A DNA stretch of 64,000 nucleotides from Turritopsis dohrnii (taxonomy: Eukaryota > Cnidaria > Hydrozoa > Anthoathecata > Oceaniidae), in assembly GCA_027922465.2 (NCBI GenBank), contig BQMF02000066.1, forward strand, positions 1,148,408-1,212,407, read 5' to 3'. A program made the position numbers and the translations under genes. The notes below the pieces were generated by a model. That model did not search any database. It was not told where the DNA came from and saw only the letters and a program-made list of their open reading frames with translations. Numbering within the stretch: position 1 is the first letter of the stretch; every line of letters starts with the position of its first letter. Shown here piece by piece: positions 1 through 11,711 of the stretch.

Positions 1-1144
1 AAGACACAAGCTCATAGAACAATAGACAAAGTACTGTTTTTTTGCAAAAATCAATAATGGAGGCGGTACTGTGACACTGATCAAGCACAGCTGGCAGAGT
101 TTATTTGGACAGATGCAGTCGGCTTTATCTCAACGTAGGCAACAGGCTGGTAAGATCATTTCGCTGAAAGACATCATCTTGATTGCTCACTCATAATGGT
201 AGGTGATGAAAAAGTTTATTGTGTAGGTCAGCTGGCACATTTGTTAAAACATCTCTGAGAAGGATTGCATTTCTATATAAATATGCACACAATTTCAATG
301 AAAATTCTCTCCGTCACAGTGACTTTTTGGCGATTTTGCCGACTGGGAGGAGTTAATGTGAAAATACTTGCTCACCATAAAACTCATCATTGAAATAACA
401 AGGTAAAATCTGATGTTAGCCTCGATAACCCAAAGAAAATTTACAAGGCTTTCATCAGAAACTTTGGTGGCCTTCACTTTTACTACATACAAAAGTTGCA
501 TAATGGTTTTATTTACCAACAAGATTCGCAAAAATGCGACTATATATTTCCCCAAAGTTGCAAACATTTTACCAATTATTGTGTGTAAATTGATAACCAT
601 GAGAAAAATGTATCGTTTTACAGTATAACTACCATCGACCTGATACTCAGGTTGAATTTAATGCCACAAAAAAACTTACTTTGAAGTTATTATGAAATGA
701 AATTGTTCACGGTCAAATGATAAGGTTTCTCTTAAAATTTTTTGCTGAGGAGTTGAGAAGTTACTATGGACACGTAGCTAAAAATTAGAAGACCTAAATG
801 CGACTAATATTTTCCCTTCTGCATATCAACAAACTCATCAATGTGTAAGACAATTTCATCTTAATATAAGATGTATGATCTTTATTTTCGCAGAAGCTTG
901 ACAAGTTTCCTATTTTTAACTCAAATAAAATTATCTTACAACATTATACAATCAAATTTGTATAAGGTTTTCTGTACAAAAGAAGAAAAGAAAATTGTTA
1001 AACCTAATTTTGATACCACAGTTTACTTTGGGGTAGACATATAAGCAAATAACTATCAAAAGTAATCAAAATCTCTACTAACAAATATTACGTGTAACAT
1101 TTCAAATTAGGACAGAATAGTTATTTTTTTTAAAAAAGATGGCC
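1..1144. other. AT-rich stretch, no gene recognised
   Basis: No convincing coding region or RNA gene is seen. Short ORFs here have no recognisable domain. A roughly 100-bp stretch near 225-350 resembles one near 2555-2650 (both have a 'gcatttctat' core followed by 'ttttggcgattttgcc'), so it is probably part of a dispersed repeat. Confidence 0.5.
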
Positions 1145-1147
1145 TTA

Positions 1148-1631
1148 GGGTGCGTTTACATGAGAGCCGTAGTGACCTCGAACCAGTTTGAAATTTTTAG
1201 CTGTTTGAAATCGCCATTCTGTTTACATTAGAAATTTCGATACGGTCTTGGAGAGTTTTGTCGAGTAAAAATCGAAACAATAGATTTACTAGTTTCTAGC
1301 TCTCTATACGAGTGCGTTTTTACACAAGAGCTATACTGAACTCGTACCGGTTTGGGATTTCAATACGGGTAGAAATATTTTCTATGCACGATGGAATAAA
1401 TTTAGCATATTCTATATTTTTATTTCATGTGTCAGCAAAATTTAATTAACATGCACATGCTTGTTAGAAATCATCACGGGTAAAATATTTGTACAGCCGT
1501 TATCATGTAAACATCGCTAAAGGTTTGACCAGGAACCGTAGTGAAATAATTACCCATATCGAAACTCGTAACGGGAGGATTGAAATTTCAAACCGGTTTG
1601 AGTTCACTAAGGCTCTCATGTAAACGCACTC
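1148..1631. mobile_element. MITE, Harbinger-like (TTA target duplication)
   Basis: The ends are inverted: GGGTGCGTTTACATGAGAGC at the left and the complement GAGTGCGTTTACATGAGAGC read from the right. Similarity continues inward over the 'ccggtttgaaatttc' segment. The element is flanked by TTA at 1145-1147 and 1632-1634. It has no coding capacity. A three-base TWA duplication is typical of PIF/Harbinger elements; the family assignment is inference. Confidence 0.75.
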
Positions 1632-1634
1632 TTA

Positions 1635-3130
1635 AAGTGGCAATTTATAAAACTAAATTAAATTCAAATATTCAGAATAACAGATTTATTTTGTGTTTAT
1701 TTTGTGGTAAAAATGACCTTCATATATAAATCCCAAATGGAAAAAAAACTTTGGTAGTATATCCATAACCAAATCACTACATAGCTGAAAGTAGAAGTTC
1801 GTGCTCCGTCTTGATTTAAATTACAGACTCCTTACATTGCAAATGAAAAGGGTTTCCTTTTTGCTTTATGGCTGGTACATCATGTGCTTTCAGTTCAGTT
1901 GAGCTCTACATTATATCAGGATGTAAAATAAAAATAAATCTTCAGCCTGGCTATTGATAATGAATTTTCACCTTTGCACTGAAACCACAGCTTCAATGGT
2001 TTGCTGTTCGAAGCATATTAATTACCAATCATCATAACAATGTTATCAACAAAAACAAAACATCATTGATACATCAATTTTTTCTGGTTTTACTCGTTCA
2101 TTCAAAAGTTTTTACAAAGCTTTTTAAGACAACACTGAACTAAAACGATTCATTTCCATCATTTAACGTTTCATCTATTGAATCATTTTAAGAGCTAGCC
2201 GAAAAAAACAAAAATCTTCCACTCATCTGCACTGACTGAAAAAAATGGCGTGCTGTAGACTAGCCTCTATTCTTATCTACTTTGGCGGCTAGGCGAAAAT
2301 TCAATACCGAACCGCGGCTATAAAAGTGAACGGAGAAGAAGAAGGAGGAGGAGGAGGAGGAGGAGGAGAAGAAGGAAAATGCCGGTTTTAACATATATTT
2401 CGCCTATGGGGAAATATATAAAAAGTAAGCGAAAGGAAACACGTTTCTTTTTAAATGTTTCTCGTATGAACAAGGCCTTAGGTTTTTATGTACATGAGCA
2501 TAGATGAAAGAAAACGTCTGGTAACTACTATATTTGTTTACTTGTAAACCCTGTGGGCAAATTTGATGAAAACCTACTACAAAGGAGTGCATTTCTATGA
2601 TAATATATACACAGGTGATATTTTGGCGATTTTGCCCACCGAGATCGTTTGCAACACTATCAATATTTTCACGGCCTCCTTTCATGTTATTAATGACGTA
2701 TGGGTCGTTTACCGCCGAGCGTCGAGATAAAATAATTCACAAAATTCACTCCGACGGATGGTGGCGTTATGGTAGGGTATTTCGCACCAGAGCGGGAGGT
2801 CGGCGTCCAACACCTAGCATCTACAAAAATATGAATTCACTCACGGTATTCACGTAGGGGTTGTCTGTGCAATGGTTGAAGTTTTGCCTTCTGCACAAAT
2901 GTTTTTTTAAATGATCTAGGATCTCATTCACGAGAAACTTGTTGAAAACAACAGCTGAAAATAACATCGTACCCTGGGTACGAGCTGAAAAATCCCTCCT
3001 CCTTCAAACATAAATGAATAGATCATAAAGAACATGTTTTCCACTGATGGTGCGTTCTTCACCTGCGATGAATGCTGGAAACAAAATAACCTTCAGAGAT
3101 TATTAAAGCAATCTGATATAATAATATTTT
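1635..3130. other. Intergenic, GA-rich microsatellite at 2333-2376
   Basis: A (GAA/GGA)n tract lies at about 2333-2376. The rest shows no gene that I can support. The ORFs at 2404-2857 overlap on opposite strands and have no domain. Confidence 0.45.
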
Positions 3131-3136
3131 CTTTTA

Positions 3137-4810
3137 GATCGTCCACGTGTTCCTCCTGTTCTCCATTTTGATTGGCTGTTGTCATGGTGAAAAGGTTAAA
3201 AGAAGCCAAATTAATCGCTATCACCAAAACTTCAAGTGGTCTTGTCCGAATGGTGAAAACTTATTTTCTGAAGCGTTTTTCTATAATAATACTTTATTCT
3301 ACCATATGCATGGCAGAAATGAACGAGAAGTTCAAACCTCCCTCGAGTACTGACAACTTAGGCTTGACATGAATTTTTGTTTAAACATCGGTTATGACCT
3401 GCAAGAATAGTCTCGTTTTGAAGATGTAATAAGAAGAATGCAAAACCTAATAATTGATACGGCGTTTAAAAGGCGGCAAAAGTCTATCAGAGACATAAAA
3501 TATACTTAAAGATAATGAACTATGATATGGTCGAGAAAAAAGTGTGTCAGCAGTTTTCTTGTGAAACTCCACGAGAGAGCCAATCATTTTTTACTTTGTT
3601 TGAGCGCGTTGTTAATTATAAACAGCTGTTCGTTCCCAGACCATCTCTCATTTGTTCTATTTCTACTGACATCAGCATAATGCACCCCTAAGCTCTACGT
3701 ATAACAGTTCATTTTCTTTAAAGAACTGTGTCAAGATTCTCTCAGATTATTGTACTCTCTTCTTTACATAAAACATTTTTTTTCGATCACTTCTTCCCAT
3801 GAGACCTAGAACTGTGGACCTTGAAAACTCATAGGTAAAGCGCCAAGTATAATCTTCAGTGCTCACAGAGACAAATACCTGGATAGACAATGGTTCGTTC
3901 ATTGTCTTACAAGCGTTCCAACAACTGCTATGAAGTATTGGACTCCCTACCTTCATGATGCCGATGGTCGATCGAATTACACTTGCCCCTTCAACTCAAT
4001 AGTGACTGGAATGGGCGGCACGTTCATAAGGAAGGCTGGAGATAGACGATACATACTGCAATGTAGCATGGTCAATGCTCTACCAATAAACTGCGTATGG
4101 ACCAATTATCTGAATAATTGGGACGAGCCAATTAATCTAGTTTTACAGCCTGGATACCTGATTACTGGCATGGCAAGCTACCATCACAACGGTGTTGCGT
4201 AAGTAAACTATTCTGGATGTTTAAGTCAAAAGATATCTTTGCATTGTTTAAACAAGTATCTTCAACTGTATACATGAGAGTAATGTGTAAATACTCTTGT
4301 AGAGTTTATTGTTGCAGTACTAGATTGCACGCTCTATGTTATTATTGGAATATCTGAGAATGCAACAAGTTTACGAAAAGCTTCGTTAAATATTAAACTT
4401 TTACAGATGTGTTTTTAATAAAATGAATTGTGTGGTGGCTGATATTATTAACCTGAATATCTTAGACTTTGTACTTAGATATTTTCATTAAACAACTAAA
4501 ACGTACTCAAAAGATTTTCAAAATGGGACACATACTTACAATTAATGCTTAGCAACAAATTAAACAATACACTACTAAAAAATGGTCATTTTTAAGCCAC
4601 ATTACTTTTAACGCCTGACCTTGGTTGTTGATATTAAAAAAAAACGTGTGTCAGATGAATATGCCGAACTAAAATCGATACATTCTTCTACAAAAACCTT
4701 TTTTTAAATTTTAGTCTGTTACAATTAATACTTGATTTGTATTTTTTTTTCCAAATAGGGATCGCAGATTTGCATTTCGAATGTGCCAGCTGCAGCAAGA
4801 TAATCGCTGA
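3137..4810 (+). CDS. Dermatopontin-like secreted protein, split gene (partial model)
   Basis: Dermatopontins are small secreted, disulfide-rich extracellular-matrix proteins built from repeats with a W/F-x-C-P core and a D-R-x-W/F motif. A candidate first exon after an acceptor at 3136 encodes a hydrophobic leader ending in GCCHG and then FKWSCPNGENLFSEAFF. The best exon, 3869-4198, opens after 'cacag', encodes DRQWFVHC, then YTCPFNSIVTGMGG and GDRRYILQC, and ends at a GTAAGT donor. It joins in phase to 4759-4810, which opens after 'aatag', encodes DRRFAFRMC and stops with TGA. The repeated C-P-x-G/N, DRx(W/Y/F) and S-x-H-x-N pattern is what the family shows. The start codon and the 3' end of the first exon are unresolved. 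No other recognisable host gene adjoins it. Confidence 0.7.
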
Positions 4811-5114
4811 TGAAATACACAATACAAAGAAAGCCTTATATTAATCATGCTCAAAGAAAGAATACCAAGAATACCTAAATATGAAATCTCATGTATTCTT
4901 CTTGATTATTCTTCTAGGATTTAAGATTATAGCATTGCGTTGTGGTAGGTATGTCAAATGATAACTGAATAAGCAGGAAAACATTTATCATACTAAAATT
5001 GCGAACGTTCAACAACAAAAGAACTTAGTTTTATCTAAAGTTCTTTTATTTTTCCATGATTCTGTACCCAAAGCAGATCCCATCATCACAGATCCCATCA
5101 TTTTGTATTGAAGT
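4811..5114. other. Downstream of dermatopontin-like gene, nothing recognised
   Basis: AT-rich sequence after the TGA at 4808-4810. It probably includes the 3' untranslated region, but no clear AATAAA signal sits at a useful distance. Confidence 0.35.
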
Positions 5115-5117
5115 TAA

Positions 5118-5529
5118 GGGGCTGATCATATGGAGATTTTCATCCCGGCAGTGCGGGATGAAAATTGTCCCGGGACGGTTTCTACATTGCGATCATATGA
5201 GATTTTTGTCCCGCCTTGCCGGGATGAAAAGCATCTCGGGATAGTTTTTATGTTGATGTTTATATAAAAATTGTAATTACTGCGTACACGTGAAATATTA
5301 ACTCATCTCGGCAAGGCGGGATACTCTGATCATATGGGAAAAAAACAACTCGATTAAGCGGGATCCCGGCAGAAATAAACGAGATCCCGCCTGACCGGAA
5401 CAAAGTGATTTTTTTCGTTTTCCATATGATCAGAAAAACTTTTTTTGTGAGAATTACATAAAAGCTAGGATCTCGTCAAAACGTCTCGCCTCGCCCTGCC
5501 GGGATGAAAAGCTCCATATGATCAGCCCC
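5118..5529. mobile_element. MITE, Harbinger-like (TAA target duplication)
   Basis: Long imperfect inverted ends start GGGGCTGATCATATGGAG and finish with the complement. They are flanked by TAA at 5115-5117 and 5530-5532. The interior contains repeated 'atcccgg' and 'gatcatatg' blocks. Similar architecture occurs at 13602-13866. It is non-coding; the short ORF at 5056-5244 lies across its end. Confidence 0.8.
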
Positions 5530-5580
5530 TAAATCACATGAAACAACAACAACAGCAATCCGCAAAAGTAGCATAAATTA

Positions 5581-6110
5581 ATAGATCTGTTTTAAGGGAA
5601 AGTCCCTAACCCCATTCTCAGTATCCCGTATGACCATATGAGTGACAGTGTAAAAACAAAACGTGAAATATCTGGAAGCACAAGGTTTAAGAAGTAACAT
5701 TAGAAACAAAAGATAAGGATGAAACACATCGAAATCTTTAAGTTTCTCCTGGAACAAAAGTCGAACAATATCAGACTTTAGCTTTGAACTTTATTAACTT
5801 GATAACTGGATAACTAAGCATTAACTCGGCATTTAAACAGAAATTCGGGAAAGGTGTATTGCAATATTATTGTAATATTTGAGCTATGCAGCAACTCTAT
5901 GTAGAGCTTGGAATCAATGACAATTATAAACTGGACATAAGGACAGGACAGTAGAAACATGTCTCCATGATTTTCTTTAACGTTCTGTTGGCAAATATTT
6001 CGATTGTATGAACTACTTAATGGTACATGGAATCATAAAATTTCCAGATTTAGTTAGTAATTAAAAAAGTATTTATTTACCGCACAATAAATTACAAGTA
6101 GCACTAGAAA
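5581..6110 (+). repeat. Dispersed repeat copy A
   Basis: Highly similar in the same orientation to 15746-16710, from 'tagatctgttttaaggg' through 'ggacagtagaaacatg' to 'tatttaccgca'. The second copy is longer because it holds extra material, including a MITE at about 16243-16456. No coding potential. It may be a solo repeat or an old duplication. Confidence 0.7.
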
Positions 6111-6615
6111 TTGTGAACGTAAGAATGTATAAGATGAAATGTCTATGACAAACCGTTTCAAAGTTTTAATGACGTCATAGAGACTCGTCTCCCCCAAATT
6201 TTGCCAAAATTTTTTCGTCACACATATCATTATGGAAATAAAAGCTAAAGGAAAGGGTCATTTTACACCAGAGAAGTAAAGAAATTCGTAATATTATCAC
6301 CGTATATTATAATTGAACCTGTTATTATTATACTGGTCAGTTAGCTAGGGCTGATTTTGTGTTTTGTGCTATATATTGGTCAGATCTGGAGATAGAGAGA
6401 GCTCTGCTGCCTCCAAAAAGGACCTGATATTACATCGGATATGTATATGTTATTTTTCATGGATTCATACAAATGTGTCCATCAATATAGGCAAGTTTTC
6501 AATATGTATGTAGAAATCTATATCTAGTCATCCACAAAAATTAACAAACATTAAGTTTATAACGCATTTAGTTACCTGTGGTGAAAGTGCGTAGTGCACT
6601 AATCCAAAATGACTC
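6111..6615. other. Intergenic, nothing recognised
   Basis: AT-rich sequence with no gene, RNA or repeat end that I can support. Confidence 0.35.
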
Positions 6616-6618
6616 TAA

Positions 6619-7049
6619 AGCTCGGTTCCCATTAAGATTTAAAATGTTGAGCAACATTCGTACAACAAGTGTTGTACTACAATTGTACAACTGTTGTTGT
6701 GCAATCACATGTTTCCATTAAATCTTATGTTAAATTATGATAAATTCTACATTCATTCAAAAAACGTATAAGATTATGTACTTTACAGAACAGCAAAATC
6801 GTGCGCTGTTGAGCAACTGCTCTCTGCTGTGTTTCCATTGAACTTTTACTTCAATAATGTCGTACAACTATCGCCGACTGTTGCAGAGATAGAAAAATTT
6901 CTATCTCTACAACATGTGTTGTGCAACATGTCTTCTGTTGTACAACAATCGCTCTGTTGCACGACATTTATTTCCATTAATATCGTAAGTGTTGTGCTAC
7001 TGTTGTACGACTGTTGCTCAACATTTTCGATTCTAATGGGAACCGAGCT
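6619..7049. mobile_element. Foldback MITE with TAA target duplication
   Basis: The ends AGCTCGGTTCCCATTA and its complement TAATGGGAACCGAGCT are perfect inverted repeats, flanked by TAA at 6616-6618 and 7050-7052. The interior is rich in 'gttgtacaac' palindromes and folds back almost completely. ORFs on both strands at 6829-7112 are by-products of the palindrome. Confidence 0.8.
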
Positions 7050-7265
7050 TAACAATGATATTCTGTGTTTGTTGTAATGTAGTAATGTAGTAATTATCAA
7101 GCAAAAGAACAAAATATAATACGTTTGTAAACTCTACATCATCACTTTCGACATGAACGTTGTCTTTTCAATAATCAACATTGAACAAATGAACAAATTA
7201 CCTATGTGGAATCATCAAAAGTCTCTTCACTTATTTATAGTCTTGTCATTTTTTTAAATTTCTTC

Positions 7266-8203
7266 TATGGCGCGCTGAAAGGAGCTTTATTACTATTCTA
7301 GTTTATTTTAGCCTTCTGATTAATTATAATACTATCAATCAGCATTATATTACTATCTTGAAGCAATATAATACTATGTTGATGATTATAAAACTACAGA
7401 AAAAGAATGGTTGATGCGTAACGTGATTATAACAGTAAATATGTTAAATATAAGACTTTGTTCATGATTATAATACTATCCATTGTTTCTATGAGTATGT
7501 TTATTTATAAGACTTAGGTCTATTTTCTAAGGTCACGTGAATAGACCTGTTATGAACTTGATTACCCAAACATGTACGTTCCAGAGGTGAACCCCAAACA
7601 GCTGTGGCTGTTAAATTTTATGGTTTTCTTGCGCCTTTTTTAAAACCACTTCCAGTTAATCCATTGTTGCTGCTACTGCATGTGCTTCTGCTATCTCCTT
7701 CTCCCTCCTCTTCACTACCACATCCACCACCACCCCTTACTATTTCCACTAGGGTGAAAGCGTCTAAGTGTTGGGTTCACTGTTTTTGTTTCATCACTTA
7801 ATATTGGCATTCTTTTTGCAGCTTTAACCAAATTGGTCAGAGAAGTGACTAGTTCCTTCTCTGCCATCTTGATTTTTAACGAAGTGAAAGCAGCCAGACC
7901 ATTTCGCTCAAAACAAAACGTATAGATTTTGTTAACCGAGTCAAACCTATTCTAGACCTTTAGACCGAAGTTTTATAAAACAACAACGCGATAGTATAAT
8001 ATTCGATAAGTTAGTTTTAAGGACAACAGACGATACTATCATAATTGTTTTTTAGTATTATATTTTGTTCCTTTCATTTAAATCGCTGCTCTTCATAATA
8101 AATTCGTATTAAAGTATTATAATAAGTCACCTGTAGTATTAAATTTGGTTTCATAGTATCATATTCGATACGTTGGGAATAAAGCTCCTTTTGGCGCGCC
8201 ATA
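7266..8203. mobile_element. TIR element, 0.94 kb, 6-bp TTCTTC target duplication
   Basis: The left end TATGGCGCGC plus AAAGGAGCTTTATT is matched by the complement at the right end (8179-8203). TTCTTC flanks both sides (7260-7265 and 8204-8209). The interior has many 'taatactat' units in both orientations. No transposase is encoded. The superfamily is not decided by these ends. Confidence 0.7.
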
Positions 8204-8209
8204 TTCTTC

Positions 8210-8518
8210 ACTTATATATTTTTTGTATCGTAAATTGTTTTTTACTCTGTGTCTCTGCATGACCAGCAGTCTCTTTTGTTTTCTTAATCTTAAATAATCG
8301 GCAGTTCTATTGCATGCCTTTTTTATTTTCAGTGAAGAAAGGCAAAAATGTATGAATGGTGCATTACTACTCATACAAACTCATGGTAGTTTTTAACATT
8401 ATCAGTTATTTTTGTTATTCCTTTGCAGAATTCATCTTTGTAATGTGTGTGAGAAGCTTGCTTTTGAACTCATTGTAATCATTAGAATAAAGGTCTGCAT
8501 GAAATTTTGCGAAGTACC
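8210..8518. other. Intergenic, nothing recognised
   Basis: No gene or repeat terminus is visible between the TIR element and the TTAA-flanked MITE. Confidence 0.35.
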
Positions 8519-8845
8519 TTAAGGGGATTTTTTTTTGCGTGGACTAACTTTTGCAAACCAAGGTTTGAAAACGTTTTGCGTGGATTAATTTTTCCGAGTC
8601 AGAGCTTCTCAAGGAAAATGTTTGGATTTGATTTTGCGAATGTGCACAAAGTGCAATGTGTATTTTATAATATAGCTTAGAGGTAGCAGCGAAAATCACC
8701 ATTTCCATGCCTGCCACATTGCAAAACCAATGGGTGCTTGATAAGTGTTAATAGACACTGAGCCAAAAAATGAGCAAATAAAATCATCAAATTTTGCCTG
8801 GATTATTTTTTGCCAATCGCTCATATGTCTTGATGCGTGGATTTA

Positions 8846-9794
8846 TCTATATATTAATAGCCGATTCTCTGTCTGTCTGTCTGTCTGTCTGTTTGTTTGT
8901 TTGTAAGTCACGCAAAATGGTAGATTGAGTTGTGAGCGAAATTATTTCTTTTTTTGTGTGCGACGTGAGTTCGAAGCAAATACATTGCAACCCCAATCAA
9001 ACATGACTTTTTTTGGCTGATGAACTAATAGGAATAACGTTTTGTTTTTATTATTACTGTTAGTTTTATATTCCACGTTGACTTGGCTTTGAAAACAGTA
9101 CATCAACTAAATACAAAGAAACTAACTGATTAAACAGTTTGGACAAAAAGCAGCAGTGGCAGAACGTGGCAGCATGTTCGGTTTGTCACTAACTCTTGCC
9201 TGACTGTCTGAGACGGGTGAACTTTCTTTTTGAGCAATCAAAATGTTTAAAAACCGATAGGTAAAAAAAGAGTATCATAAAACAAAATGTTTTTTTTTTT
9301 TGCTTTTGTCGTAATAGTTGTCTTAATTTCTTTTAATCGATTTCTTTTAATCTATTTTAATCTGATCGAACGTTTTTTTTTTATTCTCTTTATTCATTTA
9401 GCACGTGCATTTTTTCTCTCCTCCCGTGTGAACGTTTTAAGAAGAGAAACCATTTTCGACCTGTTTGATAGCACCCATGTTTGAGCGCGTAACTTTTTTA
9501 AAAAAGCTTTTTTACAAAAGCTAATAAAAAGTGGAAGTTCTTCTTCCTACGTTTTGAGTGTATTGTTGTACTGATCAACGATTGGTTTTAAAAAATAAAT
9601 AAGTCACACATAATGAAAAGCCTGAAAAATAGTTAATGTAACACTGATGTAACACTGACTGCACACCAGAGGTTGTGACTTCGAATCTTTTCCAAGTTGT
9701 ATGAGCCGTTTATAAAGTAATTTGCCGTTTATTGATACAGTGATACACAGAGCAGGTGGATATGGGCGGCGAGCGACGCCGCCTTGGCGGCTAG
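8846..9794 (+). mobile_element. Non-autonomous Helitron, copy 1 of tandem array
   Basis: Begins with TC (TCTATATATTAATAGCCGA) after a host A, followed by a (CTGT)n/(TTGT)n tract. It ends with a GC-rich hairpin, GCCGCC-TT-GGCGGC, immediately before CTAG. These are canonical Helitron ends. It carries no Rep/helicase ORF. The next copy starts at the very next base. Confidence 0.85.
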
Positions 9795-10650
9795 TCTATA
9801 TATTAATAGCCGATTCTCTGTCTGTCTGTTTGTCTGTCACGCAAAATGGTAGATTTAGTTGTGAGCGAAATTATTTCTTTTTTTTGTGTGCGACGTGAGT
9901 TCGAAGCAAATACATTGCAACCCCAATCGAACGTGACTTTTTTTGGCTGATGAACTAATAGGAATAACGTTTTGTTTTTATCATTATTGTTAGTTTTATA
10001 TTCCATGTTGACTTGGCTTTGAAAACAGTACATCAACTAAATACAAAGAAACTAACTGATTAAACAGTTTGGACAAAAAGCAGCAGTGGCAGAACGTGGC
10101 AGCATGTGCGATTTACCACTATCTCTTGCCTGACTGTCTGAGACGGGTAAACTTTTTTTTTGAGCAATCAAAATGTTTAAAAACCGATAGGTAAAAAAAG
10201 AGTATTATATCAAAACAAAATGTGTTTTTTTGTTTTTTTTTTTTTTTGCTTTTCTTTTAACAAATTAATTTCTTCTTTTAATTGTTAAGCGTTCTGATCG
10301 AACGTTTTTTATTCTATTTATTCAATTAGCACGTGCCTTTTTTCTCTCCTCCGTCGTGATGTTTTTAAGAAGAGAAACTATTTTTTCCTTACGTTTGATA
10401 GCACCCATGTTAGAGTGGGTAACTTTTTTAAAACAAAAGCTAATAAAAAGTTGAAGTTTTCTCTCTCTACATTTTGAGTGTATTGTTACACTGATAAAAG
10501 ATTGGTTTTATCAGAGGTTGTGACTTCGAATATGCTTCTGGTTGAACACAAGTTGTACACGAGCCGTTTATAAGGAAATTTGACGTTTATTGATACAGTG
10601 ATACAGAGCATGTGAACATCGGCGGCGAGCGACGCCGCCTTGGCGGATAG
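9795..10650 (+). mobile_element. Non-autonomous Helitron, copy 2 of tandem array
   Basis: Same family as the upstream copy. The 5' TC end abuts the preceding CTAG with no spacer. The 3' hairpin is present, but the terminal tetranucleotide reads ATAG instead of CTAG. Confidence 0.85.
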
Positions 10651-11653
10651 TCTATATATTAATAGCCGATTCTCTGTCTGTCTGTTTGTCTGTCACGCAA
10701 AATGGTAGATTGAGTTGTGAGCGAAATTATTTCTTTTTTTGTGTGCGACGTGAGTTCGAAACAAATACACTGCAACCCCAATCGAACGTGACTTTTTTTG
10801 GCTGGTGAACCAATAGAGATAACGTTTTGTTTTTATTATGATTGTTAGTTTTATATTCCAAGGACCACCGTTGACTTGGCTTTGAAAACAATACATCAAC
10901 TAAATACAAAGAAACTAACTGATTAAACATTTTGGACAAAAAGCAGCAGTGGCAGAACGTGGCAGCATGTTCGGTTTGCCAGTGTATCCTAACGCTTTCG
11001 TGACTGTCTGAGACGGGTGAACTTTTTTTCGAGCAATCAAAATATTTAAAAACCGATAAAAAAAGAGAATCATGAAACAAAATATTTTTTTTTTGCTTTT
11101 GTCTTAATAGTTGTCTTAATTTCTTTTAATCGATTTCTTTTAATCTATTTTAATCTGATCGAACGTTTTCTATTCAATTCATTCATTTAGCACGTGCATT
11201 TTTTTCTCCTCCCGTGTGATCTTTTTAAAAAGAAAAGCCATTTTTTCACCTACTTCTGACAGCACCCATGTTAGAGCGCGTAAAACAAAAGCTAATAATA
11301 AGTTGAAAAGTTTTTTCTCTCTGCGTTTTGAGTGTATTGTTAAACTGATATTTGATTGGTTTAAAATCGTAAATAAAAACCACGTGAAGTTCACGTTCGG
11401 AATGCATTGTGTAAAGCAAGAAAGTCTACTAACATTTTAAATGCGACCGTGACAATGAACGGCTGAGTTAAGAACATGCAAGATTTGAAACACCAGGAAC
11501 GTATTTCTCTTCACGTGCAAACGAGCTTTATTAAGCGATAAAGCCAGCAGCAAAGGAAGTCTTATCGCAGGTTTTAAGTGCAATAATTTGGAGCAGGTGG
11601 TGATACAACGCAAGCTGAACATGGGCGGCGAGCGACGCCGCCTTGGCGGCTAG
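10651..11653 (+). mobile_element. Non-autonomous Helitron, copy 3 of tandem array
   Basis: Third head-to-tail copy. It ends in the GCCGCC/GGCGGC hairpin and CTAG at 11653, followed by host T. Minus-strand ORFs inside it (for example 10727-11080) recur in other copies only as repeat sequence and have no domain. Confidence 0.85.
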
Positions 11654-11711
11654 TTTTTGCAAAATTCGCAAAAGTCGCAAAAATTAATCCACACAAAAAA
11701 AATCCCCTTAA

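Larger units (their letters stand above)
8523..11707. mobile_element. TTAA-flanked MITE split by three Helitrons
   Basis: The left end GGGGATTTTTTTTTGCGTGG and the complementary right end (11684-11707) are flanked by TTAA at 8519-8522 and 11708-11711, as in piggyBac-type insertions. Removing the Helitron array (8846-11653) leaves a MITE of about 0.38 kb whose halves join smoothly at an A|T dinucleotide. The interior repeats 'ttttgcg/gcaaaa' blocks. Confidence 0.75.

Noticed and set aside
3172..3372. Second ORF overlapping the first dermatopontin-like exon
   Set aside because: The other frame carries the hydrophobic leader and the W-x-CP motif, so this one is a shadow.
6829..7112. Paired ORFs on opposite strands as genes
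   Set aside because: They are mirror products of a palindromic MITE and have no domain.
8860..8910. CRISPR-like or telomere-like array from the CTGT/TTGT tracts
   Set aside because: These are simple microsatellite tracts at the 5' end of each Helitron copy, without spacers.
9287..9484. Phenylalanine-rich membrane ORF inside a Helitron
   Set aside because: Its frame comes from T-rich Helitron sequence and is not kept open in the sister copies.
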